Below, one piece after another: positions 16,947 to 26,084 of a stretch of DNA of 64,000 bases; position 1 is the first letter of the stretch, and each line of letters opens with the position of its first letter. The notes below the pieces were generated by a model. It did no database searches and had not been told where the DNA came from. It saw only the letters and a list, made by a program, of their open reading frames with translations. The DNA comes from an uncultured Pantoea sp. (GTDB lineage: Bacteria > Pseudomonadota > Gammaproteobacteria > Enterobacterales > Enterobacteriaceae). The DNA is taken from contig CAJYVD010000036.1 in assembly GCA_913778495.1 (NCBI GenBank), positions 62,001 to 126,000 on the forward strand. Direction: 5' to 3'. A program made the position numbers and the translations under genes.

Positions 16947-18197
16947 ATGGTGAAGACATTATTCAAGCAGAGAAAACTCGCTTATCTTGTTGGTTTGAAT
17001 GCGGTATTGCTTTCTTCTTCAGCCCTGGCGGCAGGCACATGGTATGACGCGCGCAATGATGCCATGGGCGGAACGGGGGTGGCCTCTTCGCAATGGGGAT
17101 CTGCCGTACTGGCTAACCCGGCGTTAATGACCAAAGCGCAACCGGAAGACAATGCCAGCATCCTCTTCCCGTCGGCTGGCGTGCAAATCACTGACAAAGA
17201 CAAAATGGTCGATCGCATCGACGATATTACCGATACGGTCAACCGCTACCGCGATGAAGCAAACAACTTTACGCTTGAGGATTTGCTGAACGGCTTCCCC
17301 GAGCTGCGTTCAGCTGCGGGTGATATGGCTAACCAGTTGCGCGGTCTGCGCGGCAACAAAGCCAACGGCAAAGCCGGTGTTGCGCTGGCCGTGACGGTAC
17401 CGAATGAAACCCTGCCTTTTGCGTTTGTTACCAAAGCCTATGGCACAGTGCATCTGCGCGCGAACGTGGCGCAAAGCGATATCACCTACCTCGATCAGGT
17501 GGCAGCGGGCGACCGTATTCCATTACCCGGTGACCAAAGTCAGCTGCGTTCCAGCGCGAACGGCCTGGCGGCGCTGGTTACCGATTACGGCGTGGCGATG
17601 GCGCACGAGTTCTCCATTGCCGGCCATCCGGTTTCGATCGGTGTGACGCCCAAAGTGCAGAAAACCTGGCTGTATAACTACAGTGCCAGCGTTTACAACT
17701 ACGACAAAAACGATCTGAAAAATGGTCGCTATCGCAGTTCAGACACCGGGTTTAACGTGGATGCCGGTTTAGCCACCGATTTTGCGGAAAACTGGACCTT
17801 CGGCGTTACCGGACAGAACCTGATCGCCCGCGATCTCGATACCAAAGAAGTGAATGGCTATCGCGATACCTACCAAATTCGTCCGCTGGTCACGACCGGC
17901 CTCGCCTGGAATTACGGTCAGGTGACCTTAACCGGCGACGTTGACCTGACCGAAACCAAGCGCTTCAAAAGCGAAGAGAGCAGCCAGTACGCAGGTGTCG
18001 GCGCAGAATATCGCGTGCTCGACTGGCTGGCGCTGCGCGCCGGTTATCGTGCGGACATGAAATCTACCGACGCGAACGTCGTCACCGCAGGCTTAGGGAT
18101 TTCGCCGTTCAACAATGCGGTACATCTGGATTTAGGCGGCTCCGTGGGCGAAGACCGCACTTGGGGCGCGATGGTGCAGCTCGGTTTCAATTTCTAA
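16947..18197 (+). CDS. TraF-like (TraF_2 family) outer-membrane beta-barrel protein
   Basis: A 416-residue exported protein. The signal peptide of about 28 residues ([10 protein letters not shown]...SSSALAA) precedes [18 protein letters not shown], the hallmark start of the so-called conjugal transfer TraF_2 family, and the chain ends in a beta-strand finishing in Phe (AMVQLGFNF), a typical outer-membrane barrel signature. The family resembles FadL/OmpP1-type barrels; despite its name, there is no other conjugation gene here. Function is unknown; transport of a hydrophobic compound is one idea. GTGATGG precedes the ATG. A strong terminator follows it, and upstream is an unusually long regulatory region facing zur. 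Confidence 0.75.
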   Translation: MVKTLFKQRKLAYLVGLNAVLLSSSALAAGTWYDARNDAMGGTGVASSQWGSAVLANPALMTKAQPEDNASILFPSAGVQITDKDKMVDRIDDITDTVNRYRDEANNFTLEDLLNGFPELRSAAGDMANQLRGLRGNKANGKAGVALAVTVPNETLPFAFVTKAYGTVHLRANVAQSDITYLDQVAAGDRIPLPGDQSQLRSSANGLAALVTDYGVAMAHEFSIAGHPVSIGVTPKVQKTWLYNYSASVYNYDKNDLKNGRYRSSDTGFNVDAGLATDFAENWTFGVTGQNLIARDLDTKEVNGYRDTYQIRPLVTTGLAWNYGQVTLTGDVDLTETKRFKSEESSQYAGVGAEYRVLDWLALRAGYRADMKSTDANVVTAGLGISPFNNAVHLDLGGSVGEDRTWGAMVQLGFNF

Positions 18198-18244
18198 TCG
18201 CAGCGCGGTTCGTTCGCTTCGTAGCGGACGATGCACTGCTACTC

Positions 18245-18276
18245 AACAGGTCGCCGCTGGCGGCCTGTTTTTTTTC
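18245..18276 (+). terminator. Terminator after the TraF-like gene
   Basis: AACAGG and CGCC arms pair with GGCG and CCTGTT around a 3-base loop, followed by a run of eight T. It separates the barrel gene from dusA. Confidence 0.9.
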
Positions 18277-18376
18277 CCCTTTATCCGCCCGCCCGGGCTG
18301 GCTGTGCGCGCGCCAATGCTGTGCTATCATTGCGCAGTTTCTCATCACTCAACTCATACCGGATGTACTGCGTTTC

Positions 18377-19372
18377 ATGACTGACACTTTCACTTCGCAA
18401 CGTTTCTCGATCGCCCCAATGTTGGACTGGACCGATCGCCACTGTCGTTATTTCCACCGCAAGCTCAGCGGCGACACGCTGCTGTATACCGAAATGGTGA
18501 CCACGGGGGCGATTATTCACGGTAAAGGCGACTATCTGGCCTACAGCGAAGAGGAGCATCCGCTGGCGTTGCAGCTGGGCGGCAGCGATCCTGCGGCGTT
18601 GGCGCAGTGCGCGGCGCTGGCAGAGGCGCGCGGTTATGATGAGATCAATCTCAACGTGGGCTGTCCATCCGATCGCGTGCAGAACGGCCGTTTTGGCGCC
18701 TGTCTGATGGGCGAAGCCGCGCTGGTCGCCGACTGCATCAAAGCCATGCGCGATGCGGTGAGCATCCCGGTCACGGTAAAAACGCGTATTGGGATAGATG
18801 AGCAGGACAGCTACGCCTTCCTGTGTGATTTTATCGATACCGTGGCGAATCAGGGCGGCTGTGAGACCTTTATTATCCACGCGCGTAAAGCCTGGCTTTC
18901 CGGTCTAAGTCCCAAAGAAAACCGCGAGATCCCGCCGTTGGATTACCCGCGCGTTTATCAGCTGAAAAAAGATTTCCCCGCGCTGACGCTGGCTATCAAC
19001 GGCGGAGTGAAAACGCTCGAAGAGGCCAAAGCCCATTTGCAGCACGTGGATGGCGTAATGATGGGCCGCGAAGCCTATCAAAACCCAGGCATTCTGCTGC
19101 AGGTCGATCGCGAACTGTTTGGCCGCGATGCGCCGAGTGCCGATCCGGTGGCGGTGGTTCGCGCGATGTATCCCTATATCGAGACGGAGTTAACGCAAGG
19201 CACTTATCTGGGCCACATTACGCGGCACATGCTCGGCCTGTTTCAGGGGATCCCAGGCGCACGCCAGTGGCGTCGCTACCTCAGTGAAAATGCCCATAAG
19301 CCCGGCGCGGATGTCCGCGTGCTTGAGGCGGCGCTGGCGCTGGTCGCCGATCGTATTCCGCAGGAAGCGTAA
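18377..19372 (+). CDS. dusA: tRNA-dihydrouridine(20/20a) synthase
   Basis: A 331-residue FMN enzyme that reduces uridines 20 and 20a in the tRNA D-loop. The TIM-barrel domain shows [36 protein letters not shown] with the catalytic Cys, [25 protein letters not shown] and [11 protein letters not shown] with [11 protein letters not shown] binding FMN phosphate; the C-terminal helical domain recognises tRNA. The ATG at 18377 gives the E. coli-type start ([11 protein letters not shown]). It is monocistronic with a terminator at 19401. Confidence 0.96.
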   Translation: MTDTFTSQRFSIAPMLDWTDRHCRYFHRKLSGDTLLYTEMVTTGAIIHGKGDYLAYSEEEHPLALQLGGSDPAALAQCAALAEARGYDEINLNVGCPSDRVQNGRFGACLMGEAALVADCIKAMRDAVSIPVTVKTRIGIDEQDSYAFLCDFIDTVANQGGCETFIIHARKAWLSGLSPKENREIPPLDYPRVYQLKKDFPALTLAINGGVKTLEEAKAHLQHVDGVMMGREAYQNPGILLQVDRELFGRDAPSADPVAVVRAMYPYIETELTQGTYLGHITRHMLGLFQGIPGARQWRRYLSENAHKPGADVRVLEAALALVADRIPQEA

Positions 19373-19400
19373 GCGCGCGCCGTGCGATACAATGGAGAAA

Positions 19401-19424
19401 ATCGCGCCACGCGCGGTTTTTTTT
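19401..19424 (+). terminator. Terminator after dusA
   Basis: A CGCGC/GCGCG hairpin is followed by a run of eight T, 30 bp after the dusA stop. Confidence 0.85.
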
Positions 19425-19511
19425 CGCTATTTTTTGGTGTATTTCATCATCAAGAATACCAGACTAATCTTTCAATGATTTTAAAATCAATAGCTTACCT
19501 GTAATTTTAGG

Positions 19512-19528
19512 CTGGCATGAATCTTGTA
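19512..19528 (+). promoter_or_regulatory. Sigma-54 promoter of pspG
   Basis: CTGGCATGAATCTTGTA matches the -24/-12 pattern (TGGCAC-N5-TTGCA): GG and GT dinucleotides are 12 bp apart. It lies 35 bp upstream of the pspG start. E. coli pspG is transcribed by sigma-54 RNA polymerase under PspF activation, so the site agrees with known control. I could not identify a PspF site with confidence. Confidence 0.85.
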
Positions 19529-19562
19529 ATGTTCTGGGCATCACTGGAACAGGAGAGCATGC

Positions 19563-19823
19563 GTGGACATCCTATTTGTTATTGGTTTTTTTCTGACGCT
19601 ATTGCTAACCGGCATCTCGCTGCTTGGCGCTCTGGCGGCGCTGGTCGTCGCGACCTTGCTGATGCTGGTTGGGGGACTGTTTGTCATGGTACTGAAAGTC
19701 CTGCCGTGGCTGCTGCTTGCCGTGGTGGCGGTGTGGGTATATCGGACATGGATAAACCCAACCGATGGCGTCACTGTGCGGCGTGCAAAAAGCCGGCAGC
19801 GTATGCGGCGTGGCGGGTATTAA
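19563..19823 (+). CDS. pspG: Phage shock protein G
   Basis: An 86-residue inner-membrane protein with two or three hydrophobic helices, clearly like E. coli PspG (ILFVIGFFLTLLLTGISLLG, AALVVATLLML, LPWLLLAVVAVWV) with a basic tail RAKSRQRMRRGGY. It belongs to the envelope-stress Psp regulon. Translation starts at GTG (19563), seven bases after AGGAG; the nearby ATG at 19559 is out of frame. A sigma-54 promoter precedes it. The tail is a little longer and more basic than in E. coli. Confidence 0.93.
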   Translation: MDILFVIGFFLTLLLTGISLLGALAALVVATLLMLVGGLFVMVLKVLPWLLLAVVAVWVYRTWINPTDGVTVRRAKSRQRMRRGGY

Positions 19824-19977
19824 ATGCGGAACGGATCACAGAGTGCGTCAATGCTTTGCGCAGTTGGGTAATTAAACATATTTTTTTCTTATGTTTTCTG
19901 CCAGGATGCTCTGCATGAATTATCCGTATTCATCGCCGCTGTCCCTACACCAGCGCGAACAATAAAAAAGAAAGAAA

Positions 19978-20010
19978 AAAGGGCCTTCTTCGGAAGGCCC
20001 TCTCTTTTTG
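19978..20010. terminator. Bidirectional terminator between pspG and qorA
   Basis: AGGGCCTTC and GAAGGCCCT arms enclose a two-base CG loop... the hairpin is flanked by A-rich DNA on the left and CTCTTTTT on the right, so it can act for both the plus-strand pspG and the convergent qorA. Confidence 0.88.
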
Positions 20011-20012
20011 CG

Positions 20013-20996
20013 TCAGGGAATGAGCAGGCACGCGCCCTGCGTGGCCCGACTCTCCAATACTTGATGGGCGCGAGCCGCATCGCTGAGCGCGAATTTTTGC
20101 GCGTCCGGTACCTCAGCGCGAATGACCCGACTGGCGATCAGCGAAAACAGTTCGCTGCTGGCACTTTCCAGCTCTGCACGGTTGGTGATATAGCCATACA
20201 GCGAAGGGCGAGTGACAAACAGCGAACCTTTCTTGTTCAGAATCGCCAAATCAACGCCCGTAACGGGCCCCGACGCATTACCAAAACTGACCATTAGTCC
20301 GTGACGGCGCAAGCTGTCCAATGAGGCTTCCCAGGTATCTTTGCCCACCGAGTCATACACCACCGCCACTTTCTCCCCGCCGGTAAGCTCACTCACGCGC
20401 TGAGCGATGTTCTCCTCACGATAATTGATGGTCGCCCACGCGCCAGCGTCTTTCGCCATCTGCGCTTTTTCGGCTGACCCGACGGTACCAATCAAATGGG
20501 CACCCAGCGCTTTGGCCCACTGGCAGGCGATCAACCCCACGCCGCCTGCCGCCGCATGAAACAGAAAGATTTCATCGGCGCTGACTTTGTACGTCTGGCG
20601 CAACAGATACTGTACCGTCAGACCTTTAAGAAACAGGGCGGCGCCTTGCTCAAAGCTAATGCTCTCCGGCAGACTCACTACGCTGTCTGCTGCGACATTA
20701 TGCGCTTCGCTATACGCACCCAGCGGCGCCTGGCAATAGACGACGCGATCGCCTGGCTTAAACCGCGTGACCGCCGAGCCCACCCGCGTCACGACGCCCG
20801 CGGCTTCTGTGCCCAAGCCGGAAGGGAACGTGGTAACCGGATACAGTCCGCTGCGCACGTAGGTATCAATGTAGTTAATACCAATCGCTTTGTTCTCAAC
20901 CTGTATTTCATGTTCGGCCGGATCGGCGAGTTGAAATTCGACCCACTGCAATACCTCTGGGCCGCCGTGCTGGTTGAACTGAATACGCTTTGCCAT
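20013..20996 (-). CDS. qorA: NADPH:quinone oxidoreductase QorA
   Basis: A 327-residue cytoplasmic zinc-independent medium-chain dehydrogenase that reduces quinones with NADPH. Landmarks are the N-terminal GroES-like fold (IGINYIDTYVRSGLYP, GTEAAGVVTRVG) and the Rossmann motif AAAGGVGLIACQWAKALGA near residue 145-165. No zinc-ligand cysteines are present, as expected. Divergent from dnaB, with start codons 74 bp apart, the same arrangement as in E. coli. Confidence 0.95.
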   Translation of the reverse strand: MAKRIQFNQHGGPEVLQWVEFQLADPAEHEIQVENKAIGINYIDTYVRSGLYPVTTFPSGLGTEAAGVVTRVGSAVTRFKPGDRVVYCQAPLGAYSEAHNVAADSVVSLPESISFEQGAALFLKGLTVQYLLRQTYKVSADEIFLFHAAAGGVGLIACQWAKALGAHLIGTVGSAEKAQMAKDAGAWATINYREENIAQRVSELTGGEKVAVVYDSVGKDTWEASLDSLRRHGLMVSFGNASGPVTGVDLAILNKKGSLFVTRPSLYGYITNRAELESASSELFSLIASRVIRAEVPDAQKFALSDAARAHQVLESRATQGACLLIP

Positions 20997-21069
20997 GCTG
21001 ACTCCTGTGATTGTTCATCCTGGGACGGTATACTTGCGCGTCCTCTTCACGATCGGTAATGCATTCACT

Positions 21070-22476
21070 ATGGCAGGAAATAAACCCACCAACAAATCGA
21101 ACGAACCCCGCGACAGACAGCTGGAAGGCGTTAAAATGCCGCCGCACTCCATTGAAGCGGAGCAGTCGGTGCTCGGTGGGTTAATGCTGGATAACGAGCG
21201 CTGGGACAACGTCTCCGAGCGCGTGGTGGCCGGCGATTTCTTTAACCGTTCGCACCGCATGATCTTCTCGGAAATGCAGCGACTGCTGGAAGCCGGGCAG
21301 CCGATCGATCTGATCACGCTGTCGGAGTCTCTGGAAACGCGCGGCGAGCTGGACATGGCGGGCGGCTTTGCCTATCTGGCCGAGCTGGCGAAAAATACCC
21401 CGAGCGCGGCGAATATCGGCGCCTATGCTGACATCGTGCGTGAACGCGCGGTGGTGCGCGAGATGATCGCCGTGGCGAATCAGATCGCCGACGCCGGCTA
21501 CGATCCCCAAGGGCGCAGCAGCGAGGATCTGCTGGATTTCGCGGAATCTAACGTCTTCAAAATCGCCGAACAGCGCGCCAATAAAGACGAAGGGCCGCAA
21601 AATATTGAGCAGATCCTGGAAGCGACGGTTTCACGCATCGAATCGCTGGTCTCTACGCCGCACGATGGCGTCACCGGTGTAGATACGGGTTATCAGGATT
21701 TAAATAAAAAGACGGCAGGACTGCAAGGCTCAGACCTGATTATCGTGGCGGCGCGTCCCTCGATGGGTAAAACCACCTTCGCGATGAACCTGTGCGAAAA
21801 CGCCGCGATGCTGCAGGAAAAACCGGTATTAATCTTCAGCCTTGAGATGCCCAGCGAGCAGCTGATGATGCGTATGCTGGCCTCGCTGTCGCGCGTGGAT
21901 CAGACGCGCATTCGTACCGGTCAGCTGGAAGACGAGGATTGGGCGCGCATTTCCGCCACCATGGGTATTCTGCTGGAGAAGAAGAACATGTATATCGACG
22001 ACTCTTCCGGCCTGACGCCCACCGAGGTGCGCTCGCGTGCACGGCGTATCTATCGTGAAAACAACGGCTTAAGTATGATCATGATCGACTACTTACAGCT
22101 GATGCGCGTGCCGTCGCTGTCAGATAACCGCACGCTGGAAATCGCCGAAATTTCTCGCTCCCTTAAGGCGCTGGCGAAAGAGCTGAATGTCCCAGTGGTG
22201 GCGCTCTCCCAGCTTAACCGCTCGTTGGAGCAGCGCGCGGATAAGCGCCCCGTCAACTCGGATCTGCGTGAATCGGGATCGATCGAGCAGGATGCGGATC
22301 TGATCATGTTTATTTATCGCGATGAGGTTTATCACGAAAACAGCGATCTCAAAGGGATCGCCGAGATCATTATCGGCAAGCAGCGTAACGGCCCGATCGG
22401 CACGGTTCGTCTCACGTTCAATGGCCAATGGTCGCGTTTTGATAACTACGCCGGACCGCAATACGACGACGAATAA
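21070..22476 (+). CDS. dnaB: Replicative DNA helicase DnaB
   Basis: A 468-residue hexameric 5'-3' helicase of the replication fork. The N-terminal primase-binding domain (residues about 20-125) includes PPHSIEAEQSVLGGLM; the RecA-like motor has Walker A in ARPSMGKTTFAMN (near residue 230), Walker B in MIMIDYLQLM and the arginine-finger region near SDLRESGSIEQDADLI. The ATG at 21070 agrees with the family start (MAGNKP...); the frame stays open to 20995 upstream. In E. coli alr follows dnaB; here an Lrp-type regulator does. Confidence 0.98.
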   Translation: MAGNKPTNKSNEPRDRQLEGVKMPPHSIEAEQSVLGGLMLDNERWDNVSERVVAGDFFNRSHRMIFSEMQRLLEAGQPIDLITLSESLETRGELDMAGGFAYLAELAKNTPSAANIGAYADIVRERAVVREMIAVANQIADAGYDPQGRSSEDLLDFAESNVFKIAEQRANKDEGPQNIEQILEATVSRIESLVSTPHDGVTGVDTGYQDLNKKTAGLQGSDLIIVAARPSMGKTTFAMNLCENAAMLQEKPVLIFSLEMPSEQLMMRMLASLSRVDQTRIRTGQLEDEDWARISATMGILLEKKNMYIDDSSGLTPTEVRSRARRIYRENNGLSMIMIDYLQLMRVPSLSDNRTLEIAEISRSLKALAKELNVPVVALSQLNRSLEQRADKRPVNSDLRESGSIEQDADLIMFIYRDEVYHENSDLKGIAEIIIGKQRNGPIGTVRLTFNGQWSRFDNYAGPQYDDE

Positions 22477-22487
22477 AAATACCTGGC

Positions 22488-22510
22488 TGCATGCACGATT
22501 TGTGCATGCA
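22488..22510. repeat. Perfect 9-bp inverted repeat after dnaB
   Basis: TGCATGCAC and GTGCATGCA are separated by five bases (GATTT). No T-run follows, so it is a poor intrinsic terminator. It begins 12 bp after the dnaB stop and about 90 bp before the Lrp-type gene, and shares the GTGCAT word with repeats on the other side of that gene. Confidence 0.65.
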
Positions 22511-22601
22511 ACTCACGTCATCACAAAATAGTGTTGGACAATCTTGTCGCGAATCGGGTTATCTGTAGCCAAAGCGAACCCTATAACGCTGTGGAAACAG
22601 A

Positions 22602-23096
22602 ATGGCTCAGGTAGACGATTTCGATCTCAAGATATTGACCCTTTTACAATCTAATGGCCGCCTCACTAATCAGGAACTCAGCGATCTGGTTGGTTTATCG
22701 GCATCCCAGTGCTCGCGTCGGCGCATTAATCTCGAACAGGCAAATCTTATTCTCGGCTACCATGCGCGCCTCTCGCCCGATGCGGTAGGGCTGGGTATGG
22801 TGGGGCTGATTGAAGTGCGTCTGAAAAATCACACGCCCGACTACGAAGCGGATTTTCAGCGGATGGTGGCGGCAGAAGCGGCCATTGTGGACGCCTTTAA
22901 AACCACCGGTGATGCCGACTACCTGCTCAAAGTGGCGGTGGCGGATTTGGCGTCGCTCAGCGCCCTGATCACCCAGTTGGTGGCGGGCCACCACAGCGTC
23001 GCGCACGTGAAAACCTCGGTGGTATTAAGCCGGTTAAAAGAGAACGGCTTGATGATGATTTCTCCACAGCCGCACTCTCGCCAAAAAAGTGCATGA
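22602..23096 (+). CDS. Lrp/AsnC-family transcriptional regulator
   Basis: A 164-residue regulator. The N-terminal helix-turn-helix (residues 5-60: DDFDLKILTLLQSNGRLTNQEL then GLSASQCSRRRINLEQ) is followed by the RAM ligand/oligomer domain (residues 70-150: GMVGLIEVRLKNHTPDYEADF, TTGDADYLLKVAVADLASLSALI). These proteins form octamers and respond to amino acids. It sits between dnaB and a YitT-type membrane gene on the same strand; the latter may be its target. GTGCAT repeats flank it. It is not Lrp itself, and the effector is unknown. Confidence 0.88.
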   Translation: MAQVDDFDLKILTLLQSNGRLTNQELSDLVGLSASQCSRRRINLEQANLILGYHARLSPDAVGLGMVGLIEVRLKNHTPDYEADFQRMVAAEAAIVDAFKTTGDADYLLKVAVADLASLSALITQLVAGHHSVAHVKTSVVLSRLKENGLMMISPQPHSRQKSA

Positions 23097-23145
23097 TGCG
23101 CCATAAAGGTGCATTTTTTTGCCAAGTGATGCGTGTGTTGTGCAT
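23089..23145. promoter_or_regulatory. Helically phased GTGCAT repeats upstream of the YitT gene
   Basis: GTGCAT occurs at 23089, 23109 and 23140, that is 20 and 31 bp apart, close to two and three helical turns. The same word lies in the inverted repeat at 22502-22507. Phased arrays are typical of Lrp-family binding. The assignment to the neighbouring regulator is inference. Confidence 0.4.
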
Positions 23146-23323
23146 AAAAGCGGGCTTGAACGCATAAGCTGTTCGTGATGGTGCCTCTTTTTCTGTTTTT
23201 TTAAATTCAAAAAAATCTGGCTATTCAACAGGTTAAATTTTCACGCGCGCCCGCCGCGCGTGAGCGCATGCCCTCTGGTGTATTTCTTGCAATAACAGGC
23301 GTTATTTCTACCGAGATCGCCTC

Positions 23324-23938
23324 ATGGATAACGTTGTTCACTCCTCCCGCATTCCCCATTCGCGCATTGAAGATGCGCTGGCTATCGTGCTTGGCACGCT
23401 GCTGGTCTCTTTCGGCGTGGTGATGCTTAAACAGGCGGGCGCCTTAACCGGCAGTACGGCAGGCATCGCGTTTCTGCTTAGCTACCTGTCGCCGCTCTCG
23501 TTTGGCAGCGCGTTTTTTCTGATCAATTTGCCGTTTTACTGGTTAGCCGTGCGGAGAATGGGCTGGGAATTTACGCTGAAAACCTTTTGCGCCGTGGGCT
23601 TGGTTTCACTTTTTACGCATCTGCATCCGCTATTTATCCACTTTTCAGCGTTAAATCCGTTTTATGCGACACTGTTCGGTAACGTGGTGATGGGGATTGG
23701 GTTTATAGTGTTGTTTCGTCATAAAGCCAGCCTCGGTGGGGTCAATATTCTGGCACTGTGGCTACAGGATCGCCTTGGTCTGCGCGCCGGAAAAGTGCAA
23801 ATGGCGGTGGATACCTGCGTGGTGTGTGCGTCCCTGTTTGTGGTATCACTGCCTATGCTCATGGCATCGGTTGCCGGCGCGATAATCCTCAATCTGATTA
23901 TCGCGATGAATCATCGTCCTGGCCGCTATCAGGTGTGA
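23324..23938 (+). CDS. YitT-family (DUF161) inner-membrane protein
   Basis: A 204-residue membrane protein with five to six hydrophobic helices and the family's glycine-rich repeats: [24 protein letters not shown] near the start and [21 protein letters not shown] in the second half. The YitT family is widespread and of unknown function; a transport or export role is likely. It lies 227 bp after the Lrp-type regulator and 46 bp before tyrB, and could be controlled by the former. The C-terminal soluble domain of the longer Bacillus members is missing, as in many proteobacterial forms. Confidence 0.85.
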   Translation: MDNVVHSSRIPHSRIEDALAIVLGTLLVSFGVVMLKQAGALTGSTAGIAFLLSYLSPLSFGSAFFLINLPFYWLAVRRMGWEFTLKTFCAVGLVSLFTHLHPLFIHFSALNPFYATLFGNVVMGIGFIVLFRHKASLGGVNILALWLQDRLGLRAGKVQMAVDTCVVCASLFVVSLPMLMASVAGAIILNLIIAMNHRPGRYQV

Positions 23939-23984
23939 TAGCGCTGCTTTATCAATTTATTCTTTTTTCATGGAGATCTGCACC

Positions 23985-25178
23985 GTGTTCCAAAACGTTG
24001 AGGCCTATGCTGGCGATCCAATTCTGTCGCTGATGGAAACGTTCAAACAAGATCCGCGCGATAACAAAGTGAATCTCAGCATTGGACTCTATTACGACGA
24101 GGCGGGCATCATTCCTCAGCTGCAGGCCGTGGCCGCAGCGGAAGCGCGTCTGCAGGCTGAGCCGCAGCACGCTTCACTTTATTTGCCGATGGAAGGGTTA
24201 AGCACCTACCGCAGCGCCATTGCGCCGCTGCTGTTTGGCGAAGCGCATCCAATGCTGACCGCAGGCCGCATCGCGTCGATTCAAACGCTGGGCGGTTCCG
24301 GCGCGCTGAAGGTGGGGGCCGATTTCCTGAAACGCTATTTCCCGCAGTCGCGCGTATGGGTAAGCGATCCCACGTGGGAAAACCACATCGCTATTTTTAA
24401 CGGCGCTGGATTCGAGGTTGAAACCTATCCGTGGTATGACGCGGAAACCCACGGCGTTAACTTTGAGGCGTTTATCGCTAAGCTGAAAGCCTTGCCGGCG
24501 CACAGTATTGTGCTGCTGCATCCGTGCTGCCATAACCCCACCGGCGCCGATCTCACCGATGCGCAGTGGGATGAAACCACCGCCGTACTGAAATCGCAGT
24601 CGCTGATTCCGTTCCTTGATATCGCGTATCAGGGCTTTGGCGCAGGCATGGCAGAGGATGCCTACGCCATACGCGCGATTGCCGCCGCAGGCCTACCCGC
24701 GCTGGTAAGTAACTCTTTCTCGAAGATTTTTTCGCTCTACGGTGAGCGCGTCGGTGGTCTGTCTATCGTGTGCGACAGCGCGGAGGAATCGGCGCGCGTA
24801 CTGGGCCAGCTGAAAGCGACCGTACGCCGTAACTACTCCAGCCCGCCTAACTTTGGCGCGCAAGTGGTGGCTTGCGTGCTGAACGATGATGCGCTGCGCC
24901 GCACGTGGCTGGATGAAGTGGAAGCGATGCGTCTGCGCATCATCGAACTGCGTCAGGTGCTGGTCAACGTGCTGCGAGAGAAACTGCCGGGCAAAAATTT
25001 TGACTATCTGCTTAAGCAGCGCGGCATGTTCAGCTATACCGGCCTGAGCGCGCAGCAGGTTGATCGTCTGCGCGAGGAGTTTGGCGTGTACCTGATCGCC
25101 AGCGGCCGCATGTGCATGGCGGGCCTGAATCACCGCAATGTCAATCCGGTGGCTGAGGCCTTAGCGGCGGTGATGTAA
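23985..25178 (+). CDS. tyrB: Aromatic-amino-acid aminotransferase TyrB
   Basis: A 397-residue PLP enzyme making tyrosine, phenylalanine and leucine from their keto acids with glutamate as donor. The GTG start at 23985 gives [16 protein letters not shown], the normal TyrB N-terminus; GGAG lies nine bases before it, whereas the ATG at 23970 overlaps that ribosome site. Family motifs are [38 protein letters not shown] and [17 protein letters not shown] with the PLP lysine near residue 248. It follows dnaB in E. coli too, but there with alr between. A strong terminator follows. Confidence 0.96.
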   Translation: MFQNVEAYAGDPILSLMETFKQDPRDNKVNLSIGLYYDEAGIIPQLQAVAAAEARLQAEPQHASLYLPMEGLSTYRSAIAPLLFGEAHPMLTAGRIASIQTLGGSGALKVGADFLKRYFPQSRVWVSDPTWENHIAIFNGAGFEVETYPWYDAETHGVNFEAFIAKLKALPAHSIVLLHPCCHNPTGADLTDAQWDETTAVLKSQSLIPFLDIAYQGFGAGMAEDAYAIRAIAAAGLPALVSNSFSKIFSLYGERVGGLSIVCDSAEESARVLGQLKATVRRNYSSPPNFGAQVVACVLNDDALRRTWLDEVEAMRLRIIELRQVLVNVLREKLPGKNFDYLLKQRGMFSYTGLSAQQVDRLREEFGVYLIASGRMCMAGLNHRNVNPVAEALAAVM

Positions 25179-25196
25179 ACCGTCTCGTCTTACCGA

Positions 25197-25228
25197 AACC
25201 GTCACGCCTGCGGCGTGGCGGTTTTTTT
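25197..25228 (+). terminator. Terminator after tyrB
   Basis: CCGTCACGCC and GGCGTGGCGG pair around a 3-base loop and are followed by seven T. Confidence 0.92.
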
Positions 25229-25309
25229 ACGCCCGCAGAGTAGCGGAGCGCTTTACCTTTCGCCGACATGCTGCACACTTAAACGGTGTATGGGAGACGG
25301 GAGTTCAGC

Positions 25310-25726
25310 ATGTGGCATCAACAAACGCTCACGCTTGGCGCGAAAGCACGTGGGTTTCATCTGGTTACCGATGAGGTCATCGCGCAGCTTACGCGCTTGA
25401 GCGACCTTCAAATCGGGTTACTGCATTTGCTGTTGCAGCATACCTCGGCGTCGCTGACGCTAAACGAGAACTGCGATCCCACGGTGCGCAGCGATATGGA
25501 GCAGCATTTTCTACGTCATGTGCCGGAGAGCGCGCCGTATCAGCACGACTACGAAGGGGCGGATGACATGCCCGCCCACATCAAATCCTCGCTACTCGGC
25601 GTGTCACTGCTGATACCGGTTCATCGCGGTCGCCTGCAATTGGGGACCTGGCAAGGTATCTGGCTGGGAGAACACCGCGTGCGCGGCGGTGCACGGCGCA
25701 TCGTGGCAACCTTACAAGGGGAATAA
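25310..25726 (+). CDS. yjbQ: YjbQ, UPF0047 family protein
   Basis: A 138-residue cytoplasmic protein, nearly identical in pattern to E. coli YjbQ ([68 protein letters not shown]). Conserved His and acidic residues suggest a metal site; E. coli YjbQ shows weak thiamin phosphate synthase activity, but its natural role is open. The start at 25310 is fixed by the family; an upstream ATG at 25286 adds eight unrelated residues. One base separates it from yjbR. Confidence 0.94.
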   Translation: MWHQQTLTLGAKARGFHLVTDEVIAQLTRLSDLQIGLLHLLLQHTSASLTLNENCDPTVRSDMEQHFLRHVPESAPYQHDYEGADDMPAHIKSSLLGVSLLIPVHRGRLQLGTWQGIWLGEHRVRGGARRIVATLQGE

Positions 25727-25727
25727 C

Positions 25728-26078
25728 ATGAACATTTCGGATCTGCTCACCTACTGCATGAGCAAGCCTGGCGCAGAGCAAAGCGACAAAGAAGCGTGGC
25801 AAGCCACTCAAATTAAAAGCCGTGGCGTGCTGTTTGCCATGCTGCATGAGAGCGAAGGACGCCCGGCACTCACACTCAAAACGTCACCGGCGTTAGCGGA
25901 ACTGCTGCGTGAGGAGCACAGCGATGTATTCCCCAGCGAGCAATTAAACAAGTCGCACTGGAGCACGCTGTGGCTGGACGGTACGCTAAAAGATTCGCAG
26001 ATTTACTATCTGGTAGATGCGTCCTTCCAGCAGGCTGACGCCACGCATGCGGCGGGCGTCAGCCACGATCAAAGCTAA
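25728..26078 (+). CDS. yjbR: YjbR, MmcQ/YjbR-fold protein
   Basis: A 116-residue cytoplasmic protein of the MmcQ/YjbR family, a CyaY-like fold with possible DNA-binding. It begins MNISDLLTYCMSKPGAEQS and includes SDVFPSEQLNKSHWSTLWLDGTL with DSQIYYLVDASF. The start at 25728 follows AAGGGG and lies one base after yjbQ, so the two are translationally coupled. Function is unknown. Its last codons form a GCTGACGCC/GGCGTCAGC inverted repeat. Confidence 0.92.
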   Translation: MNISDLLTYCMSKPGAEQSDKEAWQATQIKSRGVLFAMLHESEGRPALTLKTSPALAELLREEHSDVFPSEQLNKSHWSTLWLDGTLKDSQIYYLVDASFQQADATHAAGVSHDQS

Positions 26079-26084
26079 CGCGGA

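Noticed and set aside
26034-26063. GCTGACGCC/GGCGTCAGC inverted repeat at the end of yjbR, considered as a terminator
   Set aside because: It lies within the yjbR coding sequence and no T-run follows on either strand. It may form an RNA hairpin, but termination is not supported.
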